Positions 1 to 7,003 of a DNA stretch of 14,333 nt are shown piece after piece. The notes beneath the pieces were generated by a model. It made no database searches. It had not been told where the DNA came from and saw nothing but the letters and a program-made list of their open reading frames with translations. The first letter of the stretch is position 1. Every line of letters begins with the position of its first letter. Source of the stretch: Aquificota bacterium (GTDB lineage Bacteria; Aquificota; Aquificia; Aquificales; Hydrogenothermaceae); contig JAADEV010000062.1 of the NCBI GenBank assembly GCA_013153295.1, forward strand, positions 1-14,333, read 5' to 3'. The position numbers and the translations under genes are program-made.

Positions 1-139
1 ATTCGTTAATGTTATACTCGTAGCTTGCAGAAACTCCACCGTAGAGAACAATGTCAGAGTTTGCAACCTTTAATGTCCCTGCTTGAGCAGCACTTACTAC
101 CAATAATCCTGCTGCTGCTAAACTAAACGCTTTTTTCAT
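1..139 (-). CDS. Exported porin-like protein, N-terminal fragment
   Basis: Only the first 46 codons are inside the window; the gene runs off the left edge. The start is secure: an ATG at 137-139 sits 6 nt downstream of a perfect AAGGAGGT Shine-Dalgarno. The product opens with a classic Sec signal peptide: a MKK basic start, an Ala/Leu/Val-rich core and a probable cleavage after SAAQA near residue 20. The mature start (GTLKVANSDIVLYGGVSAS...) alternates polar and apolar residues and has Gly/Tyr/Ser-rich strands, as at the beginning of an outer-membrane beta-barrel. A porin is therefore likely, but no diagnostic domain is visible in this fragment. It is divergent from the molybdate operon and has a promoter-like sequence and a structured leader upstream. 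Confidence 0.75.
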   Translation of the reverse strand, partial: MKKAFSLAAAGLLVVSAAQAGTLKVANSDIVLYGGVSASYEYNINE

Positions 140-178
140 ACCTTTACCTCCTTAAGTTTGTTTTTACATTTATTGTTC

Positions 179-230
179 AGGGGTTTAATGCTACTTTCGG
201 CAGTAAGGCTTTAGAGCCTAATTCTCCCCT
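179..230 (-). promoter_or_regulatory. Possible structured 5' leader (three-helix junction) of the porin-like gene
   Basis: Read on the minus strand, AGGGG (226-230) can pair with CCCCT (179-183) to close a junction. Inside it are two hairpins: GGCT/AGCC with a CTAA loop (207-218) and TACT/AGTA with a GCCGAA loop (192-205). The element would begin roughly 15 nt after a plausible transcription start and end 39 nt before the start codon. It matches no riboswitch consensus that I can recall. The plus strand folds equally well, so orientation is inferred from the promoter and gene on the minus strand. The stems are only 4-5 bp, so chance pairing remains possible. Confidence 0.35.
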
Positions 231-252
231 CTCTTTAACATCTTTGTTAATA

Positions 253-282
253 TATATACACTATATTTTATGCAAATATCAA
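253..282 (-). promoter_or_regulatory. Possible sigma-70-type promoter for the porin-like gene
   Basis: On the minus strand TTGATA (277-282) resembles a -35 box and is followed after 18 nt by TATATA (253-258) as a -10 box, in an AT-rich divergent spacer. This would give a 5' leader of about 105 nt. The whole 140-319 spacer is AT-rich, so the match is only suggestive. No convincing paired -35/-10 boxes were found for modA in the opposite direction. Confidence 0.35.
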
Positions 283-319
283 GTACTTTGTATATTTTTT
301 TTGTAAAAGGGGTGTGTAG

Positions 320-1045
320 ATGGTAGTTATTCTGGTTTTAGTCCTAACCTTCTCAGTTGTGGCAAACGCCCTTACAATAGCTTCAGCCGCCAATGTCCAG
401 TTTGCAGTGAAAGAGTTGATAAACAGCTATAAAAAATCCTACCCTAATGTGGAGATAAAAACTGTTGTTGCCTCTTCAGGTAAACTTACCGCCCAGATTT
501 TAAGAAAAGCCCCTTACGATGTTTTCCTCTCCGCTGATATGAAGTATCCACTTTTTTTATACAGAAAAGGTTTTACTGTAGGTAAACCTAAGGTTTACGC
601 TGAAGGCAGGTTGGTTCTGTGGACTACCAAAGAAATACCCCTTAAAGGGATAGACACATTAAAGGAAGGGTTTATAAAAAAGGTGGCTATGGCAAACCCA
701 AAAACTGCCCCTTACGGTAGGGCTTCCCTTGAGGTGTTAAAAAACACAGGGTTATACAAATATGTAAAAGGTAAACTTGTTTACGGTGAAAGTATTGCCC
801 AAACAAGCCAGTATATATACAAAGGTTTGGTTGATATAGGCTTTACTGCAAAATCTGTAGTCCTTTCCCCAGAGGTAAAGGGAAAAGGTAAATGGGTGGA
901 GATTGATAAAAAGCTACACTCCCCTATAAAACAGGCTGTTGTTATTCTGAAAAACGGTAGTGATTTACAGCAGGCTAAAAGGTTTGTGGAGTTTTTACTT
1001 TCTACAGAAGGTAAAAAGATACTACAGAAATACGGCTACCAGTGA
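320..1045 (+). CDS. modA: Molybdate ABC transporter, periplasmic substrate-binding protein
   Basis: This is the extracytoplasmic receptor that captures molybdate (possibly also tungstate) and delivers it to ModBC. It has 241 residues, a normal length. ModA landmarks appear in order: ASAANVQ near the mature N-terminus, ASSGKLTAQI (anion-binding serines), APYDVFLSAD, NPKTAPYGRAS, YGESIAQTSQY and VDIGFTAKS, then the SPIKQAVV region. Residues 1-17 are a hydrophobic signal segment with probable cleavage after VANA. Oddly, this segment lacks the usual basic residues after Met. The ATG is fixed because an in-frame TAG directly precedes it (317-319), and AAAGGGGTG lies about 6-7 nt upstream. It is the first gene of an operon with modB, which starts inside its stop region. 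WtpA or TupA is less likely given these motifs. Confidence 0.93.
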   Translation: MVVILVLVLTFSVVANALTIASAANVQFAVKELINSYKKSYPNVEIKTVVASSGKLTAQILRKAPYDVFLSADMKYPLFLYRKGFTVGKPKVYAEGRLVLWTTKEIPLKGIDTLKEGFIKKVAMANPKTAPYGRASLEVLKNTGLYKYVKGKLVYGESIAQTSQYIYKGLVDIGFTAKSVVLSPEVKGKGKWVEIDKKLHSPIKQAVVILKNGSDLQQAKRFVEFLLSTEGKKILQKYGYQ

Positions 1046-1725
1046 TTATGTTAAGTGAGGATTTTATACAAACACTTTTATTAACATTTAAACTGTCCTT
1101 TTTTACAACCTTAATTTTAGCTGTTATAGGTATTCCTATAGCCTACTTCCTCGCATACAAGGAATTCCCATTAAAACCAATGGTAGAGGCTGTCGTAAGC
1201 CTCCCTATAGTCCTACCTCCAACAGTTTTAGGATACTACCTGCTTATACTCCTCAGTCAGGATAATCCTGTAGGTAGGTTTTTAGGGGCAGTTTTTGGGG
1301 AACCGATACTGTTCACATTTAAAGCTATACTTATAGGGTCTGTTATATACAGCCTACCCTTTATGGTTCAGCCTGTTCAAGCTGGCTTTGAAAGTTTACC
1401 TAAAAGCCTTATAGAGGCATCTTACACACTTGGTAAATCAAGATTAACAACCTTTCTAAAGGTTATACTACCTAATGTAAAACCATCTATACTAACAGGT
1501 ATTGTTCTGTCCTTTGCCCATACAGTTGGGGAGTTTGGGGTTGTCCTTATGATAGGTGGTTCTATCCCCGGTGAAACTAAGGTAGCCTCTATCTCCATTT
1601 ACGAGGAGGTGGAAGCCCTTAACTACGAAAATGCGAACCTTTACGCCCTTATACTCCTTGGGGTAAGTATGGTTATACTTGCCACTGTATACTGGTTAAA
1701 TAAAAGGTTCAGTAGGTTAGGTTAA
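1042..1725 (+). CDS. modB: Molybdate ABC transporter, inner-membrane permease
   Basis: This is the membrane channel of the molybdate importer, thought to work as a homodimer between ModA and ModC. At 227 residues it is a typical ModB length, with about five to six hydrophobic segments (for example residues 14-37, 46-70, 91-110, 150-175 and 197-217). The cytoplasmic coupling loop with the EAA-type motif is visible at about 124-150 (LIEASYTLGKSRL...LP), followed by AHTVGEFGVVLMIGG, which is highly characteristic of ModB. The reading frame opens with GTG at 1042 overlapping the modA stop by 4 nt (GTGA); an in-frame ATG at 1048 is an equally possible start, two codons later. Neither has a strong Shine-Dalgarno, so translational coupling to modA is likely. 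Confidence 0.92.
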   Translation: MIMLSEDFIQTLLLTFKLSFFTTLILAVIGIPIAYFLAYKEFPLKPMVEAVVSLPIVLPPTVLGYYLLILLSQDNPVGRFLGAVFGEPILFTFKAILIGSVIYSLPFMVQPVQAGFESLPKSLIEASYTLGKSRLTTFLKVILPNVKPSILTGIVLSFAHTVGEFGVVLMIGGSIPGETKVASISIYEEVEALNYENANLYALILLGVSMVILATVYWLNKRFSRLG

Positions 1726-2567
1726 TGGAAATAAAATGTAAGAAAAAACTGAAAGGGGCAGAAGGGGAGTTTAACTTAGATGTGGATATTTCCATAGAAG
1801 AAGGAAAAGTAGTAGGTATTTTCGGTAAATCTGGGGCAGGTAAAACAACACTTTTAAGGATAATAGCAGGCTTAGAAAAACCTGAAGAGGGCTTTATTAA
1901 AGTTGGCGGTAAAGTCTGGTTTGATAGTAGAAAAGGGGTTAACTTACCTCCACAGAAAAGGAAAGTAGGTTTTGTGTTTCAGGATTATGCACTTTTCCCA
2001 AATATGACAGTAAAGGAGAATATCCTCTACGGAATGGAAAGGGAAGACAGAAAGCTACTTGACCATCTCCTTAGGATAACAGAGCTAACTAAACTTGCAG
2101 ACAGGAAACCTAACCAGCTGTCAGGGGGACAGAAACAGAGGGTAGCACTTGCAAGGGCTGTAGCCAGAAAACCTGAGGTCTTACTACTTGATGAACCGCT
2201 GTCAGCGTTAGACTACCAGATGAGAAAGGAACTACAGGTGGAACTGGCAAAACTACACAGGGAGTTTGGCTTTACAACGGTTATAGTAAGCCACGACCCA
2301 GAGGAAACAGCATTACTGTCAGACAAGGTGTTTATCTTAGAAAACGGTAAGGTTGTAGATGAGGTTCAACCTGAGAAACTGCTTGAATACACAGGAAAAT
2401 ACCAGTTATCAGGTAAGGTGTTAGATATAAAATTAGAAAATGGAAGGGCTTTTGTAGTATTAGATACAGATGGGTTTAGAACAACAGTCCCAATTCCACA
2501 AAATCTGGCAAAAAAACTAAAAAAAGGGGATACTATAAAACTCCAGATGGTAAACAACAAACTATAA
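1725..2567 (+). CDS. modC: Molybdate ABC transporter, ATP-binding protein
   Basis: This is the ATPase driving molybdate import. The ABC hallmarks are complete: Walker A GKSGAGKT (34-41), Q-loop Gln86 in VFQDYALFP, signature LSGGQ (132-136), Walker B LLLDEP (153-158) with Glu157, D-loop SALD (160-163) and switch His190 in VSHD. After the ATPase domain, residues about 225-280 (GKVLDIKLENG...GDTIKLQM) look like a single Mop/TOBE-type molybdate-binding module. At 280 residues the protein is shorter than the roughly 350-residue enterobacterial ModC, which fits one Mop-like unit instead of a pair. The ATG overlaps the modB TAA stop by one base (TAATG), so the two are translationally coupled. Confidence 0.93.
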   Translation: MEIKCKKKLKGAEGEFNLDVDISIEEGKVVGIFGKSGAGKTTLLRIIAGLEKPEEGFIKVGGKVWFDSRKGVNLPPQKRKVGFVFQDYALFPNMTVKENILYGMEREDRKLLDHLLRITELTKLADRKPNQLSGGQKQRVALARAVARKPEVLLLDEPLSALDYQMRKELQVELAKLHREFGFTTVIVSHDPEETALLSDKVFILENGKVVDEVQPEKLLEYTGKYQLSGKVLDIKLENGRAFVVLDTDGFRTTVPIPQNLAKKLKKGDTIKLQMVNNKL

Positions 2568-2588
2568 AAACCGCAAAGGGGTTAGGGT

Positions 2589-3593
2589 ATGGAGTATAGA
2601 TTTTTAGGGAATTCTGGATTAAAGGTTTCTGTGGTTTGTCTCGGGGCAATGACATTTACAGAGAAAGGCTGGCGTTCAGCAGGTAAGATGGATTTTAAGG
2701 AGATACAGAGGGTTGTAGATTACGCCTTAGACCACGGGGTAAACTTCTTTGATACTGCGGATATATACGCCTTTGGTGAAAGTGAGGAACTACTTGCAAA
2801 AGCCCTCGGTAAGAAGGTAAACGATGTGATTATCGCCACAAAGGTAAGGGGGGTTATGTCAGACGACCCTAACGACAGGGGGCTGTCAAGATACCATATA
2901 TTCAAATCTGTAGATGCCTCCCTAAAAAGGCTAAACAGGGATTATATAGACCTTTACCAACTACACTGGTGGGATAACTACACACCTATAGAGGAAACAT
3001 TACAGGCTTTAGAAGACCTTGTTAGACAGGGAAAGGTAAGGTATGTAGGTATATCAGATTTTGCAGGGTGGCAGATAGCAAAGTCTGTAATGATACAAAG
3101 GTGTAAAGATTACTCCCCGTTTATATCTGCCCAGATGTATTACTCATTACTTGGAAGGGATATAGAGTTTGAGGTAGTCCCAGCCTGTAAAGACCTTGGG
3201 CTTGGGGTATTGGCGTGGAGTCCTTTAGCAGGGGGGTTTTTATCAGGTAAGTATACCAAAGACAACCCATTTCCAGAGGATAGCAGATACAGTAGAATGG
3301 AAAGACCTTTTTTAAGGTTTGATTTTGAAAAGGCTTACTTTCTATTAGACGAGCTTAGGAAGATTGCAGAAAAGTATAATACATCTGTAGCACAGGTGTC
3401 CTTAAACTGGGTTAAATCCAAAGGGTTTATAAGTTCAATAATTATAGGTGTCCGTTCACTGGAACAGCTTAAAGACAACCTTGGTATAGTAAACTGGGAT
3501 TTAAAGGAAGAGGATATACAGTATTTAGACGAAATTACCGAGCCTGAAAAACCTTATCCCCAGTGGTTTTTAGATATGTTTGCACACCTATGA
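2589..3593 (+). CDS. Aldo/keto reductase
   Basis: This is a probable NADPH-dependent oxidoreductase of the aldo/keto reductase superfamily, cytosolic, 334 residues. The TIM-barrel start (MEYRFLGNSGLKVS) and the complete catalytic tetrad are visible: Asp55 and Tyr60 in DTADIYAFGESE, Lys85 in ATKV, and His126 in YQLHWWD. Family signatures ALEDLVRQGKVRYVGISDF, GVLAWSPLAGGFLSGKY and the cofactor-binding IIIGVRSLEQLKDN follow. The substrate cannot be deduced; the sequence resembles the general YajO/IolS/Tas-like group. It lies 21 nt after modC, with GGGGTTAGGG before the ATG, and its stop lies within the argB ribosome-binding region, so it sits inside the mod-argB operon without an obvious functional link to either. 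Confidence 0.88.
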   Translation: MEYRFLGNSGLKVSVVCLGAMTFTEKGWRSAGKMDFKEIQRVVDYALDHGVNFFDTADIYAFGESEELLAKALGKKVNDVIIATKVRGVMSDDPNDRGLSRYHIFKSVDASLKRLNRDYIDLYQLHWWDNYTPIEETLQALEDLVRQGKVRYVGISDFAGWQIAKSVMIQRCKDYSPFISAQMYYSLLGRDIEFEVVPACKDLGLGVLAWSPLAGGFLSGKYTKDNPFPEDSRYSRMERPFLRFDFEKAYFLLDELRKIAEKYNTSVAQVSLNWVKSKGFISSIIIGVRSLEQLKDNLGIVNWDLKEEDIQYLDEITEPEKPYPQWFLDMFAHL

Positions 3594-3601
3594 AAGGAGG
3601 T
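3593..3601 (+). promoter_or_regulatory. Strong ribosome-binding site of argB
   Basis: AAAGGAGGT begins at the last base of the aldo/keto reductase stop codon and ends 4 nt before the argB ATG. It is among the strongest Shine-Dalgarno matches in the window and fixes the argB start. Confidence 0.8.
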
Positions 3602-3605
3602 CTCT

Positions 3606-4505
3606 ATGGAAAAGCTAATAGAAAAAGCAAACATACTTATGGAGGCGTTGCCCTTCATAACAAAGTTTAGGGGAAAAACATTTGTTATTAAATACGGCGG
3701 AAACGCAATGGCTAAGGCAGACCTTAAGACCGCATTTGCACAGGATATACTTATGCTTAAGTATATAGGGATAAACCCTGTTATAGTCCACGGTGGGGGA
3801 CCCCAAATAGGTGAAGTCCTAAAGAGAATGGGACTTGAGAGTAAGTTTGTAGGGGGATTAAGGATTACAGATAAAGCTACAATGGAAGTGGTGGAGATGG
3901 TATTAGGGGGTTTAGTAAACAAGAATATAGTAATGCATATAAACAAATACGCAGGGGGGCATATAAGGGCGGTAGGTTTAACAGGTAAAGATGGGGGTTT
4001 AATAAGGGCGAAAAAATTAGACGCTGAGGAGTATTTTAAACAGATGGGAGGGTTTAGACCTACAGAGCTACTTGATTTAGGGCATGTGGGGGAAGTTGAG
4101 TATATAGATGCCCAGATACTTAAACATCTGGAGGAAGACAACTACATACCTGTAATTGCACCTATAGGTTTTGATAATCAGGGAAATGCTTACAACATAA
4201 ATGCAGATTTTGTTGCCTCGGCGATAGCCTCAGCACTAAAGGCAGAAAAGGCGATTTTTTTAACAGATATAGACGGCTTAAAGGACGAAAATGGAAACAC
4301 CGTTTCCTCCACAAATGTGGAACAGCTTGAGAAGATGATACAGGAAGGTGTTATAAAAGGTGGTATGATACCAAAGGTAAAGGCTTGTATACAGGCAGTT
4401 CAAAACGGTGTGAAAAAAGCCCATATATTAGATGGGCGTGTTCCCCACTGTGTTTTACTTGAGATTTTTACCTCCCACGGTATAGGCACTGAGATTACCG
4501 CCTAA
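3606..4505 (+). CDS. argB: Acetylglutamate kinase
   Basis: This enzyme phosphorylates N-acetyl-L-glutamate with ATP, the second step of arginine biosynthesis, in the cytosol. It has 299 residues of the amino-acid kinase fold. Visible motifs are the phosphate-binding KYGGNAM (29-35), HGGGPQIG (62-69), GGLRITD (83-89), the substrate site AYNIN followed by ADFVASAIASAL, the nucleotide-site LTDIDGLKDENG, GGMIPKV, and the C-terminal HGIGTEI. An N-terminal helix (EKLIEKANILMEALPFI) precedes the core; such a helix is known from hexameric, arginine-inhibited kinases, so feedback inhibition is likely. It is the last gene of the rightward operon. Its final 51 bp lie opposite the 3' end of nrnA, although both C-termini look authentic. 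Confidence 0.95.
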   Translation: MEKLIEKANILMEALPFITKFRGKTFVIKYGGNAMAKADLKTAFAQDILMLKYIGINPVIVHGGGPQIGEVLKRMGLESKFVGGLRITDKATMEVVEMVLGGLVNKNIVMHINKYAGGHIRAVGLTGKDGGLIRAKKLDAEEYFKQMGGFRPTELLDLGHVGEVEYIDAQILKHLEEDNYIPVIAPIGFDNQGNAYNINADFVASAIASALKAEKAIFLTDIDGLKDENGNTVSSTNVEQLEKMIQEGVIKGGMIPKVKACIQAVQNGVKKAHILDGRVPHCVLLEIFTSHGIGTEITA

Positions 4506-5456
4506 CTGTTTCTGTATACTTTCCTGTATTGCTGAGGTAAGTTTTTCCCTTACCTCTTCTTCATTTCCCTTTATACGGCAACCTGCCGCGTCCCTGTGTC
4601 CTCCCCCTCCGAACTTTTTTGCTATCTGTTGGACATCTATATTACCCTTACCCCTCAGGGATACCCTCCAAGTTTCCATATCATCTTTCTGTATCATTAT
4701 AAAGGCAACCTCAACACCGTCTATACTTCTGGCAAAGTTTACAAAGCCCTCAGTATCCTCCTCTAAAGCCCCTGTGGTCTCCAAAAAATTCCTCCTTACA
4801 ACAAGGGAGGAGATTTTGCCCATATAATCCATTCTAAGTGTGGATAGCACTTTGTTTAACAGATGGATAACAGCCGGTCTGTTCCTCTCAAAAATAAGGG
4901 AGGCTACCTTTGAGGGGTTTACACCTTTTGATGTTAGGTATCTGGCAAACTCAAAAGCCTCCTCATTAACATTGTTATGTTTAAAGGAGCCTGTATCTGT
5001 TAAAAGTCCTGTGTATAAACATACTGCTATATCCTTATCTATGGCACCTTCGTCCCACTTTTTTAACAGCCTTCCTACAACAACTGTGGTTGATGCCGCC
5101 TCAGGGTCTACATAATCGTTATCACTTTCCTTTACACCTTCAAGGTGGTGGTCTATTCTCATATACTCTTTGGCGTTAACAGGGGCATCAGCCCTGTATA
5201 TACCTGCCGCATCTAATATAACCGCCAAATCAAACTGGTGGTTAAGGGGAAGTTTTTCTATCTTATCCACATCTGGGAGGAAATCGTAGATATAAGGTAG
5301 GTCGTCCTTCATTGCCATTCTTACATTTTTCCCCTTTTTCTTTAAAAACCTGTATAGGGCTATCATACTGCCAATACCGTCCCCATCTGGGTTCTGGTGT
5401 GTTAAAAGTAGTATTTCCCCATTTTCTTTAGCCAGTCTGTTTATTGTTTTATCCAT
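4455..5456 (-). CDS. nrnA: DHH-family phosphoesterase, NrnA-like (nanoRNase / pAp phosphatase)
   Basis: This is probably a cytosolic exonuclease that degrades oligoribonucleotides of 2-5 nt and may dephosphorylate pAp. It has 333 residues. The DHH domain shows HQNPDGDGIGS (20-30; the family more often has GDAIGS), Asp82 in VILDAAG, the eponymous DHH (102-104), and the GLLTDTGSF metal motif. The DHHA1 domain has RGKGNIDVQQIAKKFGGGGH followed by RDAAGC, the substrate-binding glycine motif. The ATG lies within the end of nth, an 8-bp overlap that suggests translational coupling. After the DHHA1 domain a short extra tail (ending TVGGKNLK) is encoded opposite argB. Biochemical specificity within NrnA-type enzymes varies, so substrate preference is inferred. 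Confidence 0.9.
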   Translation of the reverse strand: MDKTINRLAKENGEILLLTHQNPDGDGIGSMIALYRFLKKKGKNVRMAMKDDLPYIYDFLPDVDKIEKLPLNHQFDLAVILDAAGIYRADAPVNAKEYMRIDHHLEGVKESDNDYVDPEAASTTVVVGRLLKKWDEGAIDKDIAVCLYTGLLTDTGSFKHNNVNEEAFEFARYLTSKGVNPSKVASLIFERNRPAVIHLLNKVLSTLRMDYMGKISSLVVRRNFLETTGALEEDTEGFVNFARSIDGVEVAFIMIQKDDMETWRVSLRGKGNIDVQQIAKKFGGGGHRDAAGCRIKGNEEEVREKLTSAIQESIQKQLGGNLSAYTVGGKNLK

Positions 5457-6093
5457 CTTTCCCCTCTCTTTGCTGGTTTTTCAGGGGGCATATATCTATC
5501 AGGTGGCAGTTTCCACAGTCAGGCTTCTTTGCTTTACACACATACCTACCAAATAGAACCATAGCCTTTGATATATATTCCCAATCCTCTTTTTGGAAAA
5601 ATTGGGCTAAATCCCTTTCTATAATATCTGGATTGTTTGAGTTTGTAAGGTTAAACCTTTGGCTTACCCTTTTTACGTGGGTATCAACAACAACAGCAGG
5701 TTTGTTAAAGGCATTTACAAGTATTACATTTGCAGTTTTTCTGCCTACCCCAGGTAGTTTTGTAAGCTCTTCTATACTGTCTGGCACTTTACCGCCGTAT
5801 CTCTCAACAAGGGCGGTGCAACACTCTTTTATAAGTTTTGCCTTTCTTCTGTAAAAGTTTACAGACTTTATTGTTTCCTCTATCTCCTGTAGTGGGGCTT
5901 TTGCAACATCTTCAGGGGTTGGGAACTTTTTAAAGAACTGTGGTGTAATCTCGTTTACCTTTTTGTCTGTGGTCTGGGCGGCTAATATTGTGGCTACTAT
6001 AAGCTGGTAAGGGTTCTCAAAGTTTAGGTCTATCCAAGGTTGCGGAAAATGTTTTTTTAAGCGGTTTATAAAATCCTTATCTGTAAAGGGCAT
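5449..6093 (-). CDS. nth: Endonuclease III (DNA glycosylase/AP lyase)
   Basis: This base-excision-repair enzyme removes oxidised pyrimidines and cleaves the abasic strand. It has 214 residues. The helix-hairpin-helix LPGVGRKTANV (113-123) contains the Schiff-base lysine Lys119, and VVVDTHVKR carries the catalytic Asp137; both fall within one residue of the E. coli positions (Lys120, Asp138). The C-terminal [4Fe-4S] ligands are complete with canonical C-X6-C-X2-C-X5-C spacing (Cys186, 193, 196, 202). It begins 10 nt after the exonuclease stop with AAAGGA before the ATG, and its stop overlaps the nrnA start by 8 bp. Its place between a flap-type exonuclease and NrnA makes a compact nucleic-acid repair and turnover group. 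Confidence 0.96.
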   Translation of the reverse strand: MPFTDKDFINRLKKHFPQPWIDLNFENPYQLIVATILAAQTTDKKVNEITPQFFKKFPTPEDVAKAPLQEIEETIKSVNFYRRKAKLIKECCTALVERYGGKVPDSIEELTKLPGVGRKTANVILVNAFNKPAVVVDTHVKRVSQRFNLTNSNNPDIIERDLAQFFQKEDWEYISKAMVLFGRYVCKAKKPDCGNCHLIDICPLKNQQREGKDG

Positions 6094-6103
6094 TTCCTTT
6101 TCC

Positions 6104-7000
6104 CTAAAATAGGCTTATCTGTTTACCTTTTTCTTCAGGTTTAGGTCTGTTTTCCTTCTGTATCTCTTTAAGTAATGTTTTAAAGTTAAGTTGTTCAAAC
6201 TTTTCCTTTAGTTTAAGTAGGTCTGCCTTTTCCTTCTTTAAATCTTCCAAGGTAAAGTCTAAAGGTATATCATCTTTCAGTTTTACTAAAAATCTGTTTT
6301 CTTCAAGTCTGTCTTTAGCCTCTAAGAACGCCTCCTTCAATTTAGGTTTAAGGCTCTCTATATTTTGGTATATACCCTCTATTGAACCATACTGGTTTAA
6401 CAGTTTTTTTGCTGTTTTTTCCCCAACCCCTTTAACACCTTTTATGTTATCCACACTATCCCCTACTATAGCTAAAAAGTCTACAAACTGTGAGGGTTTT
6501 ATCCCGTATTTTTCTTCCACTTTTTCTGTGTTAATAACCTCGTTTGTAATAGGGTTTAGTATATTTATCTGACTGTCTATAAGCTGGGTCATATCCTTGT
6601 CAGGGGTTATTATTAGCACATTAAAGCCATTTTCCTTTGCCATTTTAGAGACTGTGGCAATAATATCGTCTGCCTCGTATCCTTCCATCTCAAGTATCTT
6701 AATACCCCACAACTTTAGAATTTCTTTTATTATTGGTATCTGAACCTTTAGCTGGTCTGGGGTTTCCCTTCTGTTTGCTTTATACTCTGTGTATGTTTCG
6801 TGTCTAAATGTTTTTGATGGTAGGTCAAACACGACTGCTATATACTCTGGGGAGTATTCTTTTAGTAGTTTTGATACTATCCTTACAAAGCCGTAAACAG
6901 CCCCAGTTGGTATCCCTGAGGGGCTTGTTAAAGGTGGTAGGGCGTAAAAAGCCCTATACAAATATGAGGAACCATCTATTAGGATTAACTTTTTTTCCAT
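6104..7000 (-). CDS. Stand-alone 5'-3' exonuclease / flap endonuclease (PolA N-terminal type)
   Basis: This protein corresponds to the 5' nuclease domain of bacterial DNA polymerase I, encoded alone (298 residues). It should remove RNA primers and 5' flaps in replication and repair. Metal-binding acids are visible: Asp9 (IDGSSYLYRAFYA), Asp59 (VVFD), Glu109/Asp111/Asp112 (GYEADDI), Asp134/Asp136 (TPDKD), and Asp181/Asp184 (GDSVDN). YKANRR (73-78) lies in the DNA-binding region and the helix-3-turn-helix follows (GVKGVGEKTAKKLL). No polymerase domain follows; a basic, Pro-containing tail ends in QISLF, which resembles the bacterial beta-clamp-binding motif. It starts 3 nt after the M23 peptidase stop. 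Separate exo and pol genes are known from Aquificota; xni/YgdG is less likely given the full PolA-like motif set. Confidence 0.92.
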   Translation of the reverse strand: MEKKLILIDGSSYLYRAFYALPPLTSPSGIPTGAVYGFVRIVSKLLKEYSPEYIAVVFDLPSKTFRHETYTEYKANRRETPDQLKVQIPIIKEILKLWGIKILEMEGYEADDIIATVSKMAKENGFNVLIITPDKDMTQLIDSQINILNPITNEVINTEKVEEKYGIKPSQFVDFLAIVGDSVDNIKGVKGVGEKTAKKLLNQYGSIEGIYQNIESLKPKLKEAFLEAKDRLEENRFLVKLKDDIPLDFTLEDLKKEKADLLKLKEKFEQLNFKTLLKEIQKENRPKPEEKGKQISLF

Positions 7001-7003
7001 AGT

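Noticed and set aside
235..296. Candidate promoter boxes for modA on the plus strand (TTAACA, TTGTTA, TATATT)
   Set aside because: The spacings are 12 or 21 nt, or the -35 box is missing, so no pair is convincing in this AT-rich region.
3554..4141. Long open frame on the minus strand opposite argB (195 codons)
   Set aside because: The translation is Ser/Pro/Ile-rich low-quality sequence typical of an antisense shadow, while argB in the same place has complete family motifs and a perfect ribosome-binding site.
5444..5854. Open frame on the plus strand opposite nth (136 codons)
   Set aside because: It lies antisense to the conserved iron-sulfur and helix-hairpin-helix part of nth and shows no recognisable domain or ribosome-binding site.
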